This document shows, piece after piece, positions 35,205-43,614 of a stretch of 64,000 nt of DNA (position 1 is its first letter; each line of letters opens with the position of its first letter). The DNA comes from Acuticoccus sp039034015 (lineage in GTDB: Bacteria; Pseudomonadota; Alphaproteobacteria; Rhizobiales; Amorphaceae), in NCBI GenBank assembly GCA_039034015.1, contig JBCCBM010000013.1:39711-103710 (forward strand). Reading direction: 5' to 3'. The position numbers were made by a program, and so were the translations under genes. Below the pieces are notes generated by a model, which was given only the letters and a program-made list of their open reading frames with translations, was not told where the DNA came from and did no database searches.

Positions 35205-36280
35205 CGATGGCCGATCCCCTCGTTCGCATCGATGGCATTTCAAAGCGATTTGGGAGCGCCGTTGCCGTCCACGACATGACGCTCGACATTGAGGAGGGCG
35301 CGTTCGTCACCTTTCTGGGGCCGTCGGGCTGCGGCAAGTCGACGACGCTGCGCATGCTGGGCGGGTTTGAAAAGCCCGACACTGGCCGCATTCTCCTCGC
35401 CGGCAAGGACATCACCGCCGAAGTCCCAGAAAACCGCCACATCAACATGGTCTTTCAAGACTATGCGCTCTTCCCGCATATGACGGTTGCGCAAAATATG
35501 GCCTTCGGGCTGGAGCTGAAGGGCTTTGGCAAGGCCGCCATCCGCGCGCGGCTTGATGAGCTGATGGCCTTCCTCGAGATTGCCGATTTTGGCGAACGCT
35601 ATCCCTCCCAACTGTCCGGCGGGCAACGGCAACGGGTGGCGCTCGCCCGCGCGCTGGCGCCCGACCCGCAGCTCCTGCTCCTTGATGAGCCGCTCGGCGC
35701 GCTTGACGCAAAGCTGCGCACGCAAGTGCAGCTTGAGCTGAAATCAATTCAACAGCGCACGCGCAAAACGTTCTTCTTCGTCACCCACGACCAGGACGAA
35801 GCGCTCACCATGTCCGACCGCATTGTCGTCATGAACGCGGGCCGCATTGAACAGGACGGCACGCCCGAAGATCTTTATTTCCGCCCCGCCTCCCGGTTTG
35901 TGGCCGAGTTTGTGGGCGACACCAACCTTCTGGAAGGCACTGTGCGCGGCCAGGAGGGGGACGATATCGTCTTCGACTGGACGGGCATTGTGCTGCGCGG
36001 GCGCGCGCCCGCCGCCCTCAACACGGGCGATAAGGTCGCCGCCTCCCTCCGCCTGGAGCGGCTTGCGCTGCACGCTGAGCGGCCGGAGGGGCCCAACACC
36101 CTCAAAGGGGAGATTGCGGACCGGGTGTTCCTGGGAAGCCGCACGGCGGTGGACATTGCCGTCGGCCCCCATGGCGAGCGGCGGCTCCGCGCCTATGCCG
36201 ATCACCAAACGCTGGCGGCGTTGCCCTCCGCAGTGTGGCTCAGCTGGGACGCGCCGTCCCTCTCAATCCTTAACCGGTAG
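35201..36280 (+). CDS. PotA-like ABC transporter ATP-binding protein
   Basis: The 359-residue ATPase has Walker A GPSGCGKS, Q-loop MVFQDYALFPHMTVAQNM, signature LSGGQRQRVALARAL, Walker B LLLLDEPLGALDAKLR and a C-terminal TOBE regulatory domain (from about 240). The GTG at 35201 is preferred to the ATG at 35207 because AGGAG lies five bases upstream and it gives the GTGA overlap. It closes the nine-gene operon that begins with the MFS gene. Confidence 0.92.
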   Translation: MTMADPLVRIDGISKRFGSAVAVHDMTLDIEEGAFVTFLGPSGCGKSTTLRMLGGFEKPDTGRILLAGKDITAEVPENRHINMVFQDYALFPHMTVAQNMAFGLELKGFGKAAIRARLDELMAFLEIADFGERYPSQLSGGQRQRVALARALAPDPQLLLLDEPLGALDAKLRTQVQLELKSIQQRTRKTFFFVTHDQDEALTMSDRIVVMNAGRIEQDGTPEDLYFRPASRFVAEFVGDTNLLEGTVRGQEGDDIVFDWTGIVLRGRAPAALNTGDKVAASLRLERLALHAERPEGPNTLKGEIADRVFLGSRTAVDIAVGPHGERRLRAYADHQTLAALPSAVWLSWDAPSLSILNR

Positions 36281-36295
36281 GCCCGCTGGGATGGC

Positions 36296-37228
36296 TCACT
36301 TATAGTAGCACCCATCGCCCAGGCAGGGGGGCGGGTCGTAGTAGGGCGGCTCGGCAGCATCGTCGCCAAAGTCGCGCAGGGCGTCGGCGCGGCCGCGCTC
36401 TTCAAACACGCGGTCCATCAGCGAAATGCCGTCCGTGACCGGATCGTCACTGGGCAAATACCGGGAGGACAACACCACCGGTTTGCGGCGCGGCAGCGTG
36501 AAGAATGGCGAAAGGTCGGAGTTGAGCGTGGGAACGCCGCTCTGTTCCACGCCCGCATCGGTGGGCCCCTCGTCGGCGCCGCCCGTCGTTCCCCGTCGGC
36601 CAGCGAGGCGCGATTGCAAGGACGCAAGGTCCAGCTCTTCGGTGGGCACAATGTCCACCCGTCCGTCGCCCACCACAAACGAGTAGCCTTCGGTGCGGAT
36701 GCTCTTGCGCTGGCCGTCACGCCCGGCAAACGACAGCTCTTCGCCAAACACGAACGAGGCCACCTCGCTGGGGCAATCGCCGCCTTGCCGGCAAGGCGGA
36801 TCAAGGTCGATATTTGTGATTCCGCCGCGCACGCCAAGGGTGCCCGCTGGCGTGTTAAAGCGCACACCGCCCGCACTCTTTGAGAGGCGCCCGCCCACGA
36901 ACCGGAGCGCGCCCGACGTGACCTCCGCCACCAGAGAGCCGGCGCCCGTGGAAGGGTCATACACGAACTCGTCAATCACCACCCGCGCGTTCGGCCCCAC
37001 GGTGAAGGCGGAGCCATCCACGAAGAGGACGTTCACGAGGCCCGCCCCGCTGGTCACGATACGGTCACGGAAGAGGACGTTCTGGCCAATCACCACCGTG
37101 CGCTCTGTGCCGCCACGGCGGAGATCCGCGTCAGGGTTCACGGCGCCTGCAACGCCCACGCGGTTTTGGGCGGCGGCGCTTGAGGCGGCCAGGGTGAGGC
37201 AGGCAATGGCAAGCGCGCGCAACATCAT
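36296..37228 (-). CDS. FecR-domain periplasmic protein
   Basis: The 310-residue protein has a signal peptide (MMLRALAIACLTLAASSAAAQ). A FecR domain follows: GGTERTVVIGQNVLFRDRIVTSGAGLVNVLFVDGSAFTVGPNARVVIDEFVY, then VTSGALRFVGG and RFNTPAGTLGVRGG. In iron signalling FecR relays a signal across the envelope, but here no sigma factor is adjacent; FecR domains in this setting are usually extracytoplasmic stalks or sensors. The Cys residues at CRQGGDCPSEV and CLGDGCYY could form disulfides. It is transcribed 36 bases after the TPR/beta-barrel gene. Confidence 0.85.
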   Translation of the reverse strand: MMLRALAIACLTLAASSAAAQNRVGVAGAVNPDADLRRGGTERTVVIGQNVLFRDRIVTSGAGLVNVLFVDGSAFTVGPNARVVIDEFVYDPSTGAGSLVAEVTSGALRFVGGRLSKSAGGVRFNTPAGTLGVRGGITNIDLDPPCRQGGDCPSEVASFVFGEELSFAGRDGQRKSIRTEGYSFVVGDGRVDIVPTEELDLASLQSRLAGRRGTTGGADEGPTDAGVEQSGVPTLNSDLSPFFTLPRRKPVVLSSRYLPSDDPVTDGISLMDRVFEERGRADALRDFGDDAAEPPYYDPPPCLGDGCYYK

Positions 37229-37264
37229 CAGCTTTGCCCTTTCCGGCGGCGGTGCGGCATGGCG

Positions 37265-38632
37265 CTAATACCGTTTGGAGACGCCGAGGGTCAGCGTCGC
37301 GTTGTCAAAGTCGCGGGTGTCATAGTTGGACGATTGGGTGAGGTAGCGCCCCGACACAAAGGTGGAGAAGCCGGCCCGGAGCGGCGCTTCCACGCCCGCC
37401 TCCACCCAAACCGCGCCGTCCTCTTCTGCCTCGGCAGCATTGATGTTGGGGTCGGCACCATCAAACCTGCGCACGAGCCCGCCGGCCGCGGCCGAAAAGC
37501 GCCACGGGGCCTCGGCGCTGAATGGGCCAAAATCCCCCAACAGCGTGGAGTACACCGCGCGGATTTGTGCGCCGACTTCCGTAAAACTTTTAAAATCGGC
37601 CCGGGCGTCGGCGCGGCGGCCAAACGCTGAGCCCTGCAGCACCAGTTGCGGGTGCACCCGCGCGGTGAGCCTTGCCCGGCCGGACCATTCGTCGCCGGTT
37701 TGGAGGCGCACGGTGGGGTATTCGGCGGGTTCGTTGTAATTCATCGCGCGGTATTCGCCCCGCGCGTCGAAGAACACATCTTGCGAGATCTGCGTGCGAA
37801 ACTTGATACCTGCGCCAAGCTGTGTGGTGAAGAGTTCGTCCGACAGCGTCGACCCGCCGGCGATGGCGTAAACCCCGAGGCGGGTGTCGGCGAGGTTAAA
37901 GCGACCGAGGCCAAAGGTCGGCCCGAGTTGCGCCTCAACAAGGTTGAAGTTCAACTCCGGCGCGCCGAAGAAGACGGAGCTGTAGGCCAGCACGTTCCCT
38001 TCAACAAGGTCGTACTGGTTGCGAAGATCATAGGCGACGTTGAAGTCGGAGAGGGCGAAAATGTTTGCGCCCGCCTGGGCCAACAACGAATTGTCGAGCA
38101 CGACGGGCACGCCGTTGATGATCACGATGGAATCGTCAGGCCCCGCGTTGGGGTTCGACTGGACCTGAACGCCCGCGTGGAGGCTGCCGGAGATCGAAAC
38201 CGGCGCATCGATCTGGTTCACCCGCGCAAGATAGGTCTGCGCGCGGGTCCGGATGGCCGCGCTCGCATCATCGGAGGAGGCCGCCTCAAGGTAAGAGCGC
38301 GCCATATCCGCCGCGCCCAGGCGATAATAAAGAACGCCAAGTTCCAGCTGTAGGCGGCGGTTGTCGGGCGCATAGATCAACATGCGCTCCAGTGTGGCAA
38401 TGGCGCCTTCAAAGTCGCCCACCTGTGCGGAAAGGAGCGCATACTCAAACGACACTTGCAGGTTGCTGGGGTCGGCCAGCATCTGCGCGAAGAGCACTTG
38501 GCGCTGGCTTTCAACAGCCGCCGTGCCGTTCGACTGGGCCGCGGCCAAGGGGGCGAAAGCGGGCGCGGCGAGAAGGACGGCTCCCATCACAAGGCTGGCA
38601 AAGCCACGGCAGATGGCACGAGTGGAACGCAT
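37265..38632 (-). CDS. TPR-plus-beta-barrel outer-membrane protein
   Basis: The 455-residue protein begins with a signal peptide (MRSTRAICRGFASLVMGAVLLAAPAFA). Three TPR-like repeats follow (about 60-150: FEYALLSAQVGDFEGAIATLERML, LELGVLYYRLGAADMARSYLE), and then a C-terminal beta-rich region of about 280 residues ending in aromatic residues (TLTLGVSKRY), as in outer-membrane barrels. The layout resembles Slam/DUF560-type proteins. The start at 38632 has AGAGG six bases upstream and makes the signal peptide complete. It is co-transcribed with FecR and divergent from the cyclase gene. Confidence 0.75.
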   Translation of the reverse strand: MRSTRAICRGFASLVMGAVLLAAPAFAPLAAAQSNGTAAVESQRQVLFAQMLADPSNLQVSFEYALLSAQVGDFEGAIATLERMLIYAPDNRRLQLELGVLYYRLGAADMARSYLEAASSDDASAAIRTRAQTYLARVNQIDAPVSISGSLHAGVQVQSNPNAGPDDSIVIINGVPVVLDNSLLAQAGANIFALSDFNVAYDLRNQYDLVEGNVLAYSSVFFGAPELNFNLVEAQLGPTFGLGRFNLADTRLGVYAIAGGSTLSDELFTTQLGAGIKFRTQISQDVFFDARGEYRAMNYNEPAEYPTVRLQTGDEWSGRARLTARVHPQLVLQGSAFGRRADARADFKSFTEVGAQIRAVYSTLLGDFGPFSAEAPWRFSAAAGGLVRRFDGADPNINAAEAEEDGAVWVEAGVEAPLRAGFSTFVSGRYLTQSSNYDTRDFDNATLTLGVSKRY

Positions 38633-38778
38633 CGTCAGCCTCTTTGGACGCTGACCTCGTGGTGCCCGATGGCCCACCGCACGCATAGGGCGGCGACTGT
38701 CTTTTGCGGATGCTGCCGGCGCGGTTTGGTGGGTCATGTTGCGGGCCGATCACAACTTTTGTCTAGACTGCTTCCCCG

Positions 38779-38796
38779 ATGACCGTGTGCGGTCAT
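38779..38796. promoter_or_regulatory. Inverted repeat in the cyclase leader
   Basis: ATGACCG-TGTG-CGGTCAT is a perfect 7-4-7 inverted repeat just upstream of the cyclase coding region. It overlaps a possible earlier start codon of the cyclase, which has no ribosome site, so I read it as a regulatory site and choose the later start. Confidence 0.45.
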
Positions 38797-38838
38797 TCGA
38801 AAATTGCTCTAAAGGGAGGCCGCCTCGGAGCCCCGGTC

Positions 38839-41166
38839 ATGATGCGCCCTCAGCCCCTGCCTGCCGCACGCCTTGGCCGCCGCCGCACCGGCTGGCGGCG
38901 CCGCGTTTTGCGCGTTGCCCCGCTCTTTGCCATCACGCTTGCCATTGTTTTGGGTGGCCTTGCGCTGCGGGCGGCCGACCCCGGGGCGCTCGGCGTCATG
39001 CGCAATTTGGTGTTTGACGAGTACCAACGGCAGGACCCCCGGCCCTACGATCCCAACTCGCCAGTGCGCATTGTGGCGATTGACGAAGCGTCCCTCGACC
39101 GGCTCGGCCAATGGCCCTGGCCCCGGGCGACCATGGCGCAGATCGTCTCCAACCTGCACGCCAAGGGCGCCGCGGCCATCGGGATCGACGTGCTGCTTGC
39201 CGAGCCCGACCGCATGTCGCCCGAAAACTTGCCCCGCGTGTTGCCCGCCGGTGAAGCGCGCGAAACGCTCGCCAAAGCGATGGAGGGCCTCCCCCGCAAC
39301 GACGCGCGGCTTGCAACAGCGCTCGTCGCGGCGCCCTCTGTGCTCGGCGTGGCGCTGAGTGACGCGCGCGCCGCCCCCGAGACCGACGGCGAGAACAGCT
39401 TTGCCGCGGCGAAGGCAGGCTTTGCCTTTGCGGGGGATGATCCGCGCCGGTTTTTGCCAGCGTTTTCAGGGGCAACGGCGCCGCTTCCGGTGCTGGCGGG
39501 CGCAGCGGCCGGCCTTGGCGCGCTCAACTGGCTCCCCGACCGGGATCGTGTGGTGCGCAAAGTGCCCCTCGTTTACCAGCTGCCCGATGGGGCGTTCTTG
39601 CCGGGCCTTGCGGCGGAGGCGCTGCGGGTGGCGCAAGGGGCCTCAACGTATGTGATCCGCGCGTCAAACGCGTCGGGCCAATCGGCCTTTGGCGCCGCCT
39701 CGGGGGTGAACGCGGTGCGCGTTGGTGCGCTGGAGGCCCAAACCAGCGCCGACGGCTCCATCCGCCTCCACTTTGCCAAAACGCCGCGGGAGCGGCAGAT
39801 CCCCGCCTGGTGGGTCACCGAGGGCGTGGTGCCCACCGATGAGGTGGCGGGCCGCATCATCCTCATCGGCGCCACCGCGTCCGGCCTTCTCGATATCCAA
39901 GCCACCCCGCTGGAAGCGGCGGTGCCGGGGGTGGAGATCCACGCCCAGCTGATCGACCACATCGTGTTCGGCAACGCGCTGTCGCGGCCCGACTGGGCGG
40001 CGGGCCTGGAAGTGGTGGTGTTTGTGGCGCTGGCGCTCCTGTTTTGCGTCGCAGCCGCCACGCTCTCGCCGCTCATCGGTGTGGGCCTCGGGCTCATCGT
40101 GATTGCCGCCACCGGGGCGGGGAGTTTTTATCTCTTCTGCAGCGCGCGCCTTTTGGTGGACCCATCGTTCCCCATTTTGGGGAGCGCGCTGGCGCTGCTG
40201 GCCACAACAGCCTTCGTGGCCGTCCGCGAGGGGTCGGAGCGGCGCTGGGTGCGCAGCGCCTTTGGCCGCTATGTGGCGGCCGACCTTGTGGAAGACCTTG
40301 CGCAAAACCCCGACCGGCTGACCCTTGGCGGTGAAATCCGCGACATGACGATCCTCTTCACCGACATTCGCGGCTTCACCACCATCTCAGAGGGGATGAA
40401 CGCGCAGGATCTCACCGCCTTCATCAACGCATTCCTCACCCCGCTCACCAACGTCATCCTGTCCCACCGCGGCACGGTCGACAAATATATGGGCGATGCC
40501 ATCATGGCATTCTGGAACGCCCCGCTGGATGATGAGGATCACGCCAAGCACGCGGCCGAAACGGCGCTGTCGATGATGGTTGCGCTGGAGGCGTTTAACG
40601 TTGCGCATGCCGGCGTTTACAAACCCGTCTCCATCGGCATTGGGCTCAACACAGGCGAATGTTGTGTGGGAAACTTGGGGTCGGACCAGCGGTTTGACTA
40701 TTCGGTGATTGGCGATGATGTGAACGTCGCGTCCCGCCTTGAGGGGCAGACGAAGACCTATGGCGTCCCGATCCTGGTGGGTCCGCGCACGGCGGCCCAG
40801 CTTGCGGGGACGGGGTATGCCACCCTTCGCCTCGACAGCATCAAGGTGAAGGGCAAAGACAACGCCATCGACATCTTTGCGCTGACCGGCGGGCCCAACC
40901 ACGCCGAGGCGCCCGCCTTTGCCAAAGCGGGCCATGTGGTGGCGCAGCTGGTGGACGCGTTCCACGCCGGTGATCTGACCGAGGCCGCGGCCGCCCTTGC
41001 GGCGCTCGATGCCGATGATGCGGCAGACCTCTCGGCCGTTCGCGAGATTTATCGCGAGCGGCTCAAAATGTTGACGTTGCCGGCGGGGGCGGCGGCCGAT
41101 CCACCCGTGGTGGCCGCGCTGAAGGAGACGGGGAGCGAGGCCGCCCTCACGCGTCCTGCAGAATGA
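38839..41166 (+). CDS. CHASE2-domain adenylate/guanylate cyclase
   Basis: About 775 residues from this start. A membrane anchor (about 25-45) is followed by an extracytoplasmic CHASE2 sensor (about 55-380), three transmembrane helices (about 385-465) and a class III cyclase domain. The cyclase has metal-binding ILFTDIRGFTTISEG, DKYMGDAIMAFWNAP and NTGECCVGNLGSDQRFDYSVIGDDVNVASRLEG. It should make cyclic nucleotide in the cytoplasm in response to an envelope signal. The C-terminal Ala-rich part may be TPR-like. It is divergent from the FecR/TPR-barrel genes. An earlier ATG at 38779 is possible. Its end overlaps the converging acylphosphatase by 20 bases. Confidence 0.9.
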   Translation: MMRPQPLPAARLGRRRTGWRRRVLRVAPLFAITLAIVLGGLALRAADPGALGVMRNLVFDEYQRQDPRPYDPNSPVRIVAIDEASLDRLGQWPWPRATMAQIVSNLHAKGAAAIGIDVLLAEPDRMSPENLPRVLPAGEARETLAKAMEGLPRNDARLATALVAAPSVLGVALSDARAAPETDGENSFAAAKAGFAFAGDDPRRFLPAFSGATAPLPVLAGAAAGLGALNWLPDRDRVVRKVPLVYQLPDGAFLPGLAAEALRVAQGASTYVIRASNASGQSAFGAASGVNAVRVGALEAQTSADGSIRLHFAKTPRERQIPAWWVTEGVVPTDEVAGRIILIGATASGLLDIQATPLEAAVPGVEIHAQLIDHIVFGNALSRPDWAAGLEVVVFVALALLFCVAAATLSPLIGVGLGLIVIAATGAGSFYLFCSARLLVDPSFPILGSALALLATTAFVAVREGSERRWVRSAFGRYVAADLVEDLAQNPDRLTLGGEIRDMTILFTDIRGFTTISEGMNAQDLTAFINAFLTPLTNVILSHRGTVDKYMGDAIMAFWNAPLDDEDHAKHAAETALSMMVALEAFNVAHAGVYKPVSIGIGLNTGECCVGNLGSDQRFDYSVIGDDVNVASRLEGQTKTYGVPILVGPRTAAQLAGTGYATLRLDSIKVKGKDNAIDIFALTGGPNHAEAPAFAKAGHVVAQLVDAFHAGDLTEAAAALAALDADDAADLSAVREIYRERLKMLTLPAGAAADPPVVAALKETGSEAALTRPAE

Positions 41167-41419
41167 CGAAGCCGTCGATGGGGGGTGGCTCCACCGCATC
41201 GAGCCGGATGGCAGTGACGTCGGCGGAGGGGGGCCCATCGCGGCAGGCTTTCAGCATGGCGTCCACCGTGTCGTGGGAGCCGATGACCACGGCCTCCACC
41301 CGCCCGTCAAAGAGGTTGCGCACGTAGCCCTTGAGGCCCCGCGCGCGCGCCTCGCCGCGGCACCAGTTGCGGTAACCCACCCCTTGCACGCGGCCTTCGA
41401 TCAGAAAGCGTGTGGCCAT
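41147..41419 (-). CDS. acyP: Acylphosphatase
   Basis: The 90-residue protein starts MATRFLIEGRVQGVGYRNWCRGEARARGLKGYVRN, where Arg17 (in GVGYR) and Asn35 (in YVRN) are the two catalytic residues of acylphosphatase. It hydrolyses acyl phosphates such as acetyl phosphate. The ATG at 41419 is used because longer frames lack family similarity. The last 20 bases overlap the end of the cyclase gene on the other strand. Confidence 0.93.
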   Translation of the reverse strand: MATRFLIEGRVQGVGYRNWCRGEARARGLKGYVRNLFDGRVEAVVIGSHDTVDAMLKACRDGPPSADVTAIRLDAVEPPPIDGFVILQDA

Positions 41420-41552
41420 CGCCCGTCCCCCACAGCCGGCGGTCTTGAGCGGTTTGAGGCGAAGTGTGCGCGGTTCGCCGCCCGCAAACCGCGACAAAAC
41501 AAACCAAGAGACCGGTCAGGGCAAGCGCATGCTCGGCCAAGACGGGCTCGCT

Positions 41553-43526
41553 TTACGCGTACTCCATGATGACGGCGTCCACCGCCAAACTGTCACCCGC
41601 CGCAACCTTAACGGTGCGAACTGTGCCGGAGCGTTCGGCGCGGATGACATTTTCCATTTTCATCGCCTCAATGACGGCAATCGTGTGACCCTCCTCAATG
41701 GTGTCGCCCTCCTTCACCGAGAGGGACACCACAAGCCCCGGCATCGGGCACAAAACTTTGCCCGCGCCGCCGCCCGCCTCAACCTTCGGCAGGTGCACCA
41801 TGAGATCGGCGATATCCGGCCGCAGCACCATCATCGTGGCGCGCATCCCCCGGTGGGTGAGGGTGAGGCCGGCCCCGTTGCGCACCTCTGTGAACGTTTT
41901 GGCCCGCCCGTTCACCATCGCGTGGATGAGCGCGCCATCGCGGGTGAGGGTGATGTCGTGGGGCGTGCCGGCCGCGATGCGAAACGTGTCGCCGCCGCCA
42001 TCGATGGTGGTGTCAAGGCGCGCGTCATCATCAAACAGGACGGCGAGTGCGCGGGGCTCGGGGCTTTTGTGGGGCCCGAAGGCGGCCTTCCGCTCCGCCG
42101 CCTGGGCGGTGAGGGCGGCGGCAACGGCGGCAAAGACGGCGCGTGTATCGTCCGTCAGCGGGGCGCTGCCACGGCCCGAAAACTCTTCGGCAATAAAGCC
42201 TGTTGAGAGGGCGCCCGATTGCCAGCGCGGGTGGTCCATCAGCGCGGCAAGGAAGGTGGTGTTGGGGGAAATCCCGTCGATGACGGTGGCGTCAAGCGCG
42301 TCGGACATTGCGGCAATGGCGGCGGCGCGATCCGGGCCGTGGGTGATGATCTTTGCAATCATGGGGTCATAGAAGCGGCTGATCTCAGAGCCTTCCACGA
42401 CGCCGGTGTCGATGCGCAGCGTGGTCTCGTCCGCGAAAGGCTCCGGGAATTTGAGGCGTTTCAGGCGGCCGATGGAGGGCAAAAAGTTGCGGTCGGGGTC
42501 TTCGGCGTAAAGTCGCGCTTCGACGGCCCAGCCGGTGGCTTCAACGTCGTCCTGGGTGAGGGTGAGGGGCTCACCGGCCGCGACGCGGATCATCTGCTCC
42601 ACAAGGTCAACGCCGGTGATGAGCTCGGTCACCGGGTGCTCCACCTGGAGGCGCGTGTTCATCTCCAGAAAGTAAAAGTCAGCGTCTTGGCTGGCGACAA
42701 ACTCCACCGTGCCCGCGCTGTCATAGGCAACGGCCTTGGCGAGCGCGACGGCCTCGGCGCCCATCTGCGCGCGGGTTTCCGCGTCCAAAAGGGGGCTCGG
42801 CGCCTCTTCCAGCACCTTTTGGTTCCGGCGCTGGATGGAGCATTCCCGCTCCAAAAGGTGGATGACGTTGCCGTGCTTGTCGCCCAGCACCTGAATTTCG
42901 ATGTGGCGCGGGTCGACGATGAACTTTTCCACAAAAACCCGGTCATCGCCGAACGCGTTTTTCGCCTCCGAGCGCGCGCGGTCAAACCCCTCTTTGACCT
43001 CTGCGGCGCTGTGGGCAATGCGCATCCCCTTGCCGCCGCCGCCCGCGCTCGCCTTGATCATGACCGGGTAGCCGATCGCCTCGGCCACTTCCAGCGCCGC
43101 CTCTGCGGTGTCGAGCGCCCCCGCCCCGCCGGGGACGGTGGAGACGCCGGCCGCCATCGCGCGGGCTTTGGATTCGATCTTGTCGCCCATCGCCTCAATG
43201 GCGGCGGGGTTGGGGCCGATGAATGTCAGCCCTACCTTGGCGAGTGCTTCGGGGAAGGCGGCGCGCTCGGAAAGGAAGCCGTAGCCGGGGTGGACGGCCT
43301 CGGCGCCGGTTTTGGCGCACGCGTCGAGGATGGCGTCGATCAGGAGGTAGGATTGCGCGGCGGGGGCGGGCCCGATGCGCACCGCTTCGTCGGCCATTTC
43401 CACGTGGGGGGCGGCGGTGTCGGCGTCGGAGTAGACGGCAACGGTGCCAATTCCCATGCGCCGGGCGGTCGCCATGATGCGGCACGCGATCTCACCGCGG
43501 TTGGCCACCAAGATTTTGCCGAACAT
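41553..43526 (-). CDS. pccA: Propionyl/acetyl-CoA carboxylase, biotin carboxylase alpha subunit
   Basis: The 657-residue protein joins a biotin carboxylase (1-450: ILVANRGEIACRI, GGGGKGMRI, EMNTRLQVEHPVTELITG), a BT-type linker and a biotin-carrier domain with EAMKMEN, where Lys623 would be biotinylated. It forms acyl-CoA carboxylase with a beta subunit not seen in the window. Propionyl-CoA from odd-chain or branched substrates is the usual role; methylcrotonyl-CoA is a possible alternative. Length and domain order are normal. Confidence 0.9.
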   Translation of the reverse strand: MFGKILVANRGEIACRIMATARRMGIGTVAVYSDADTAAPHVEMADEAVRIGPAPAAQSYLLIDAILDACAKTGAEAVHPGYGFLSERAAFPEALAKVGLTFIGPNPAAIEAMGDKIESKARAMAAGVSTVPGGAGALDTAEAALEVAEAIGYPVMIKASAGGGGKGMRIAHSAAEVKEGFDRARSEAKNAFGDDRVFVEKFIVDPRHIEIQVLGDKHGNVIHLLERECSIQRRNQKVLEEAPSPLLDAETRAQMGAEAVALAKAVAYDSAGTVEFVASQDADFYFLEMNTRLQVEHPVTELITGVDLVEQMIRVAAGEPLTLTQDDVEATGWAVEARLYAEDPDRNFLPSIGRLKRLKFPEPFADETTLRIDTGVVEGSEISRFYDPMIAKIITHGPDRAAAIAAMSDALDATVIDGISPNTTFLAALMDHPRWQSGALSTGFIAEEFSGRGSAPLTDDTRAVFAAVAAALTAQAAERKAAFGPHKSPEPRALAVLFDDDARLDTTIDGGGDTFRIAAGTPHDITLTRDGALIHAMVNGRAKTFTEVRNGAGLTLTHRGMRATMMVLRPDIADLMVHLPKVEAGGGAGKVLCPMPGLVVSLSVKEGDTIEEGHTIAVIEAMKMENVIRAERSGTVRTVKVAAGDSLAVDAVIMEYA

Positions 43527-43614
43527 GTCTCGCCCTTTCGCCGCAGCCGTTGCCGCGTTTTAGGGGAGGGGCGTTCGGCAAGTCGAGAGGCGCAGGGCGG
43601 AATGCCCCCCGCGG

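Noticed and set aside
38779..38838. Earlier start of the cyclase gene
   Set aside because: The extra 20 residues have no ribosome site and the start codon lies in an inverted repeat, so the later ATG is preferred, with uncertainty.
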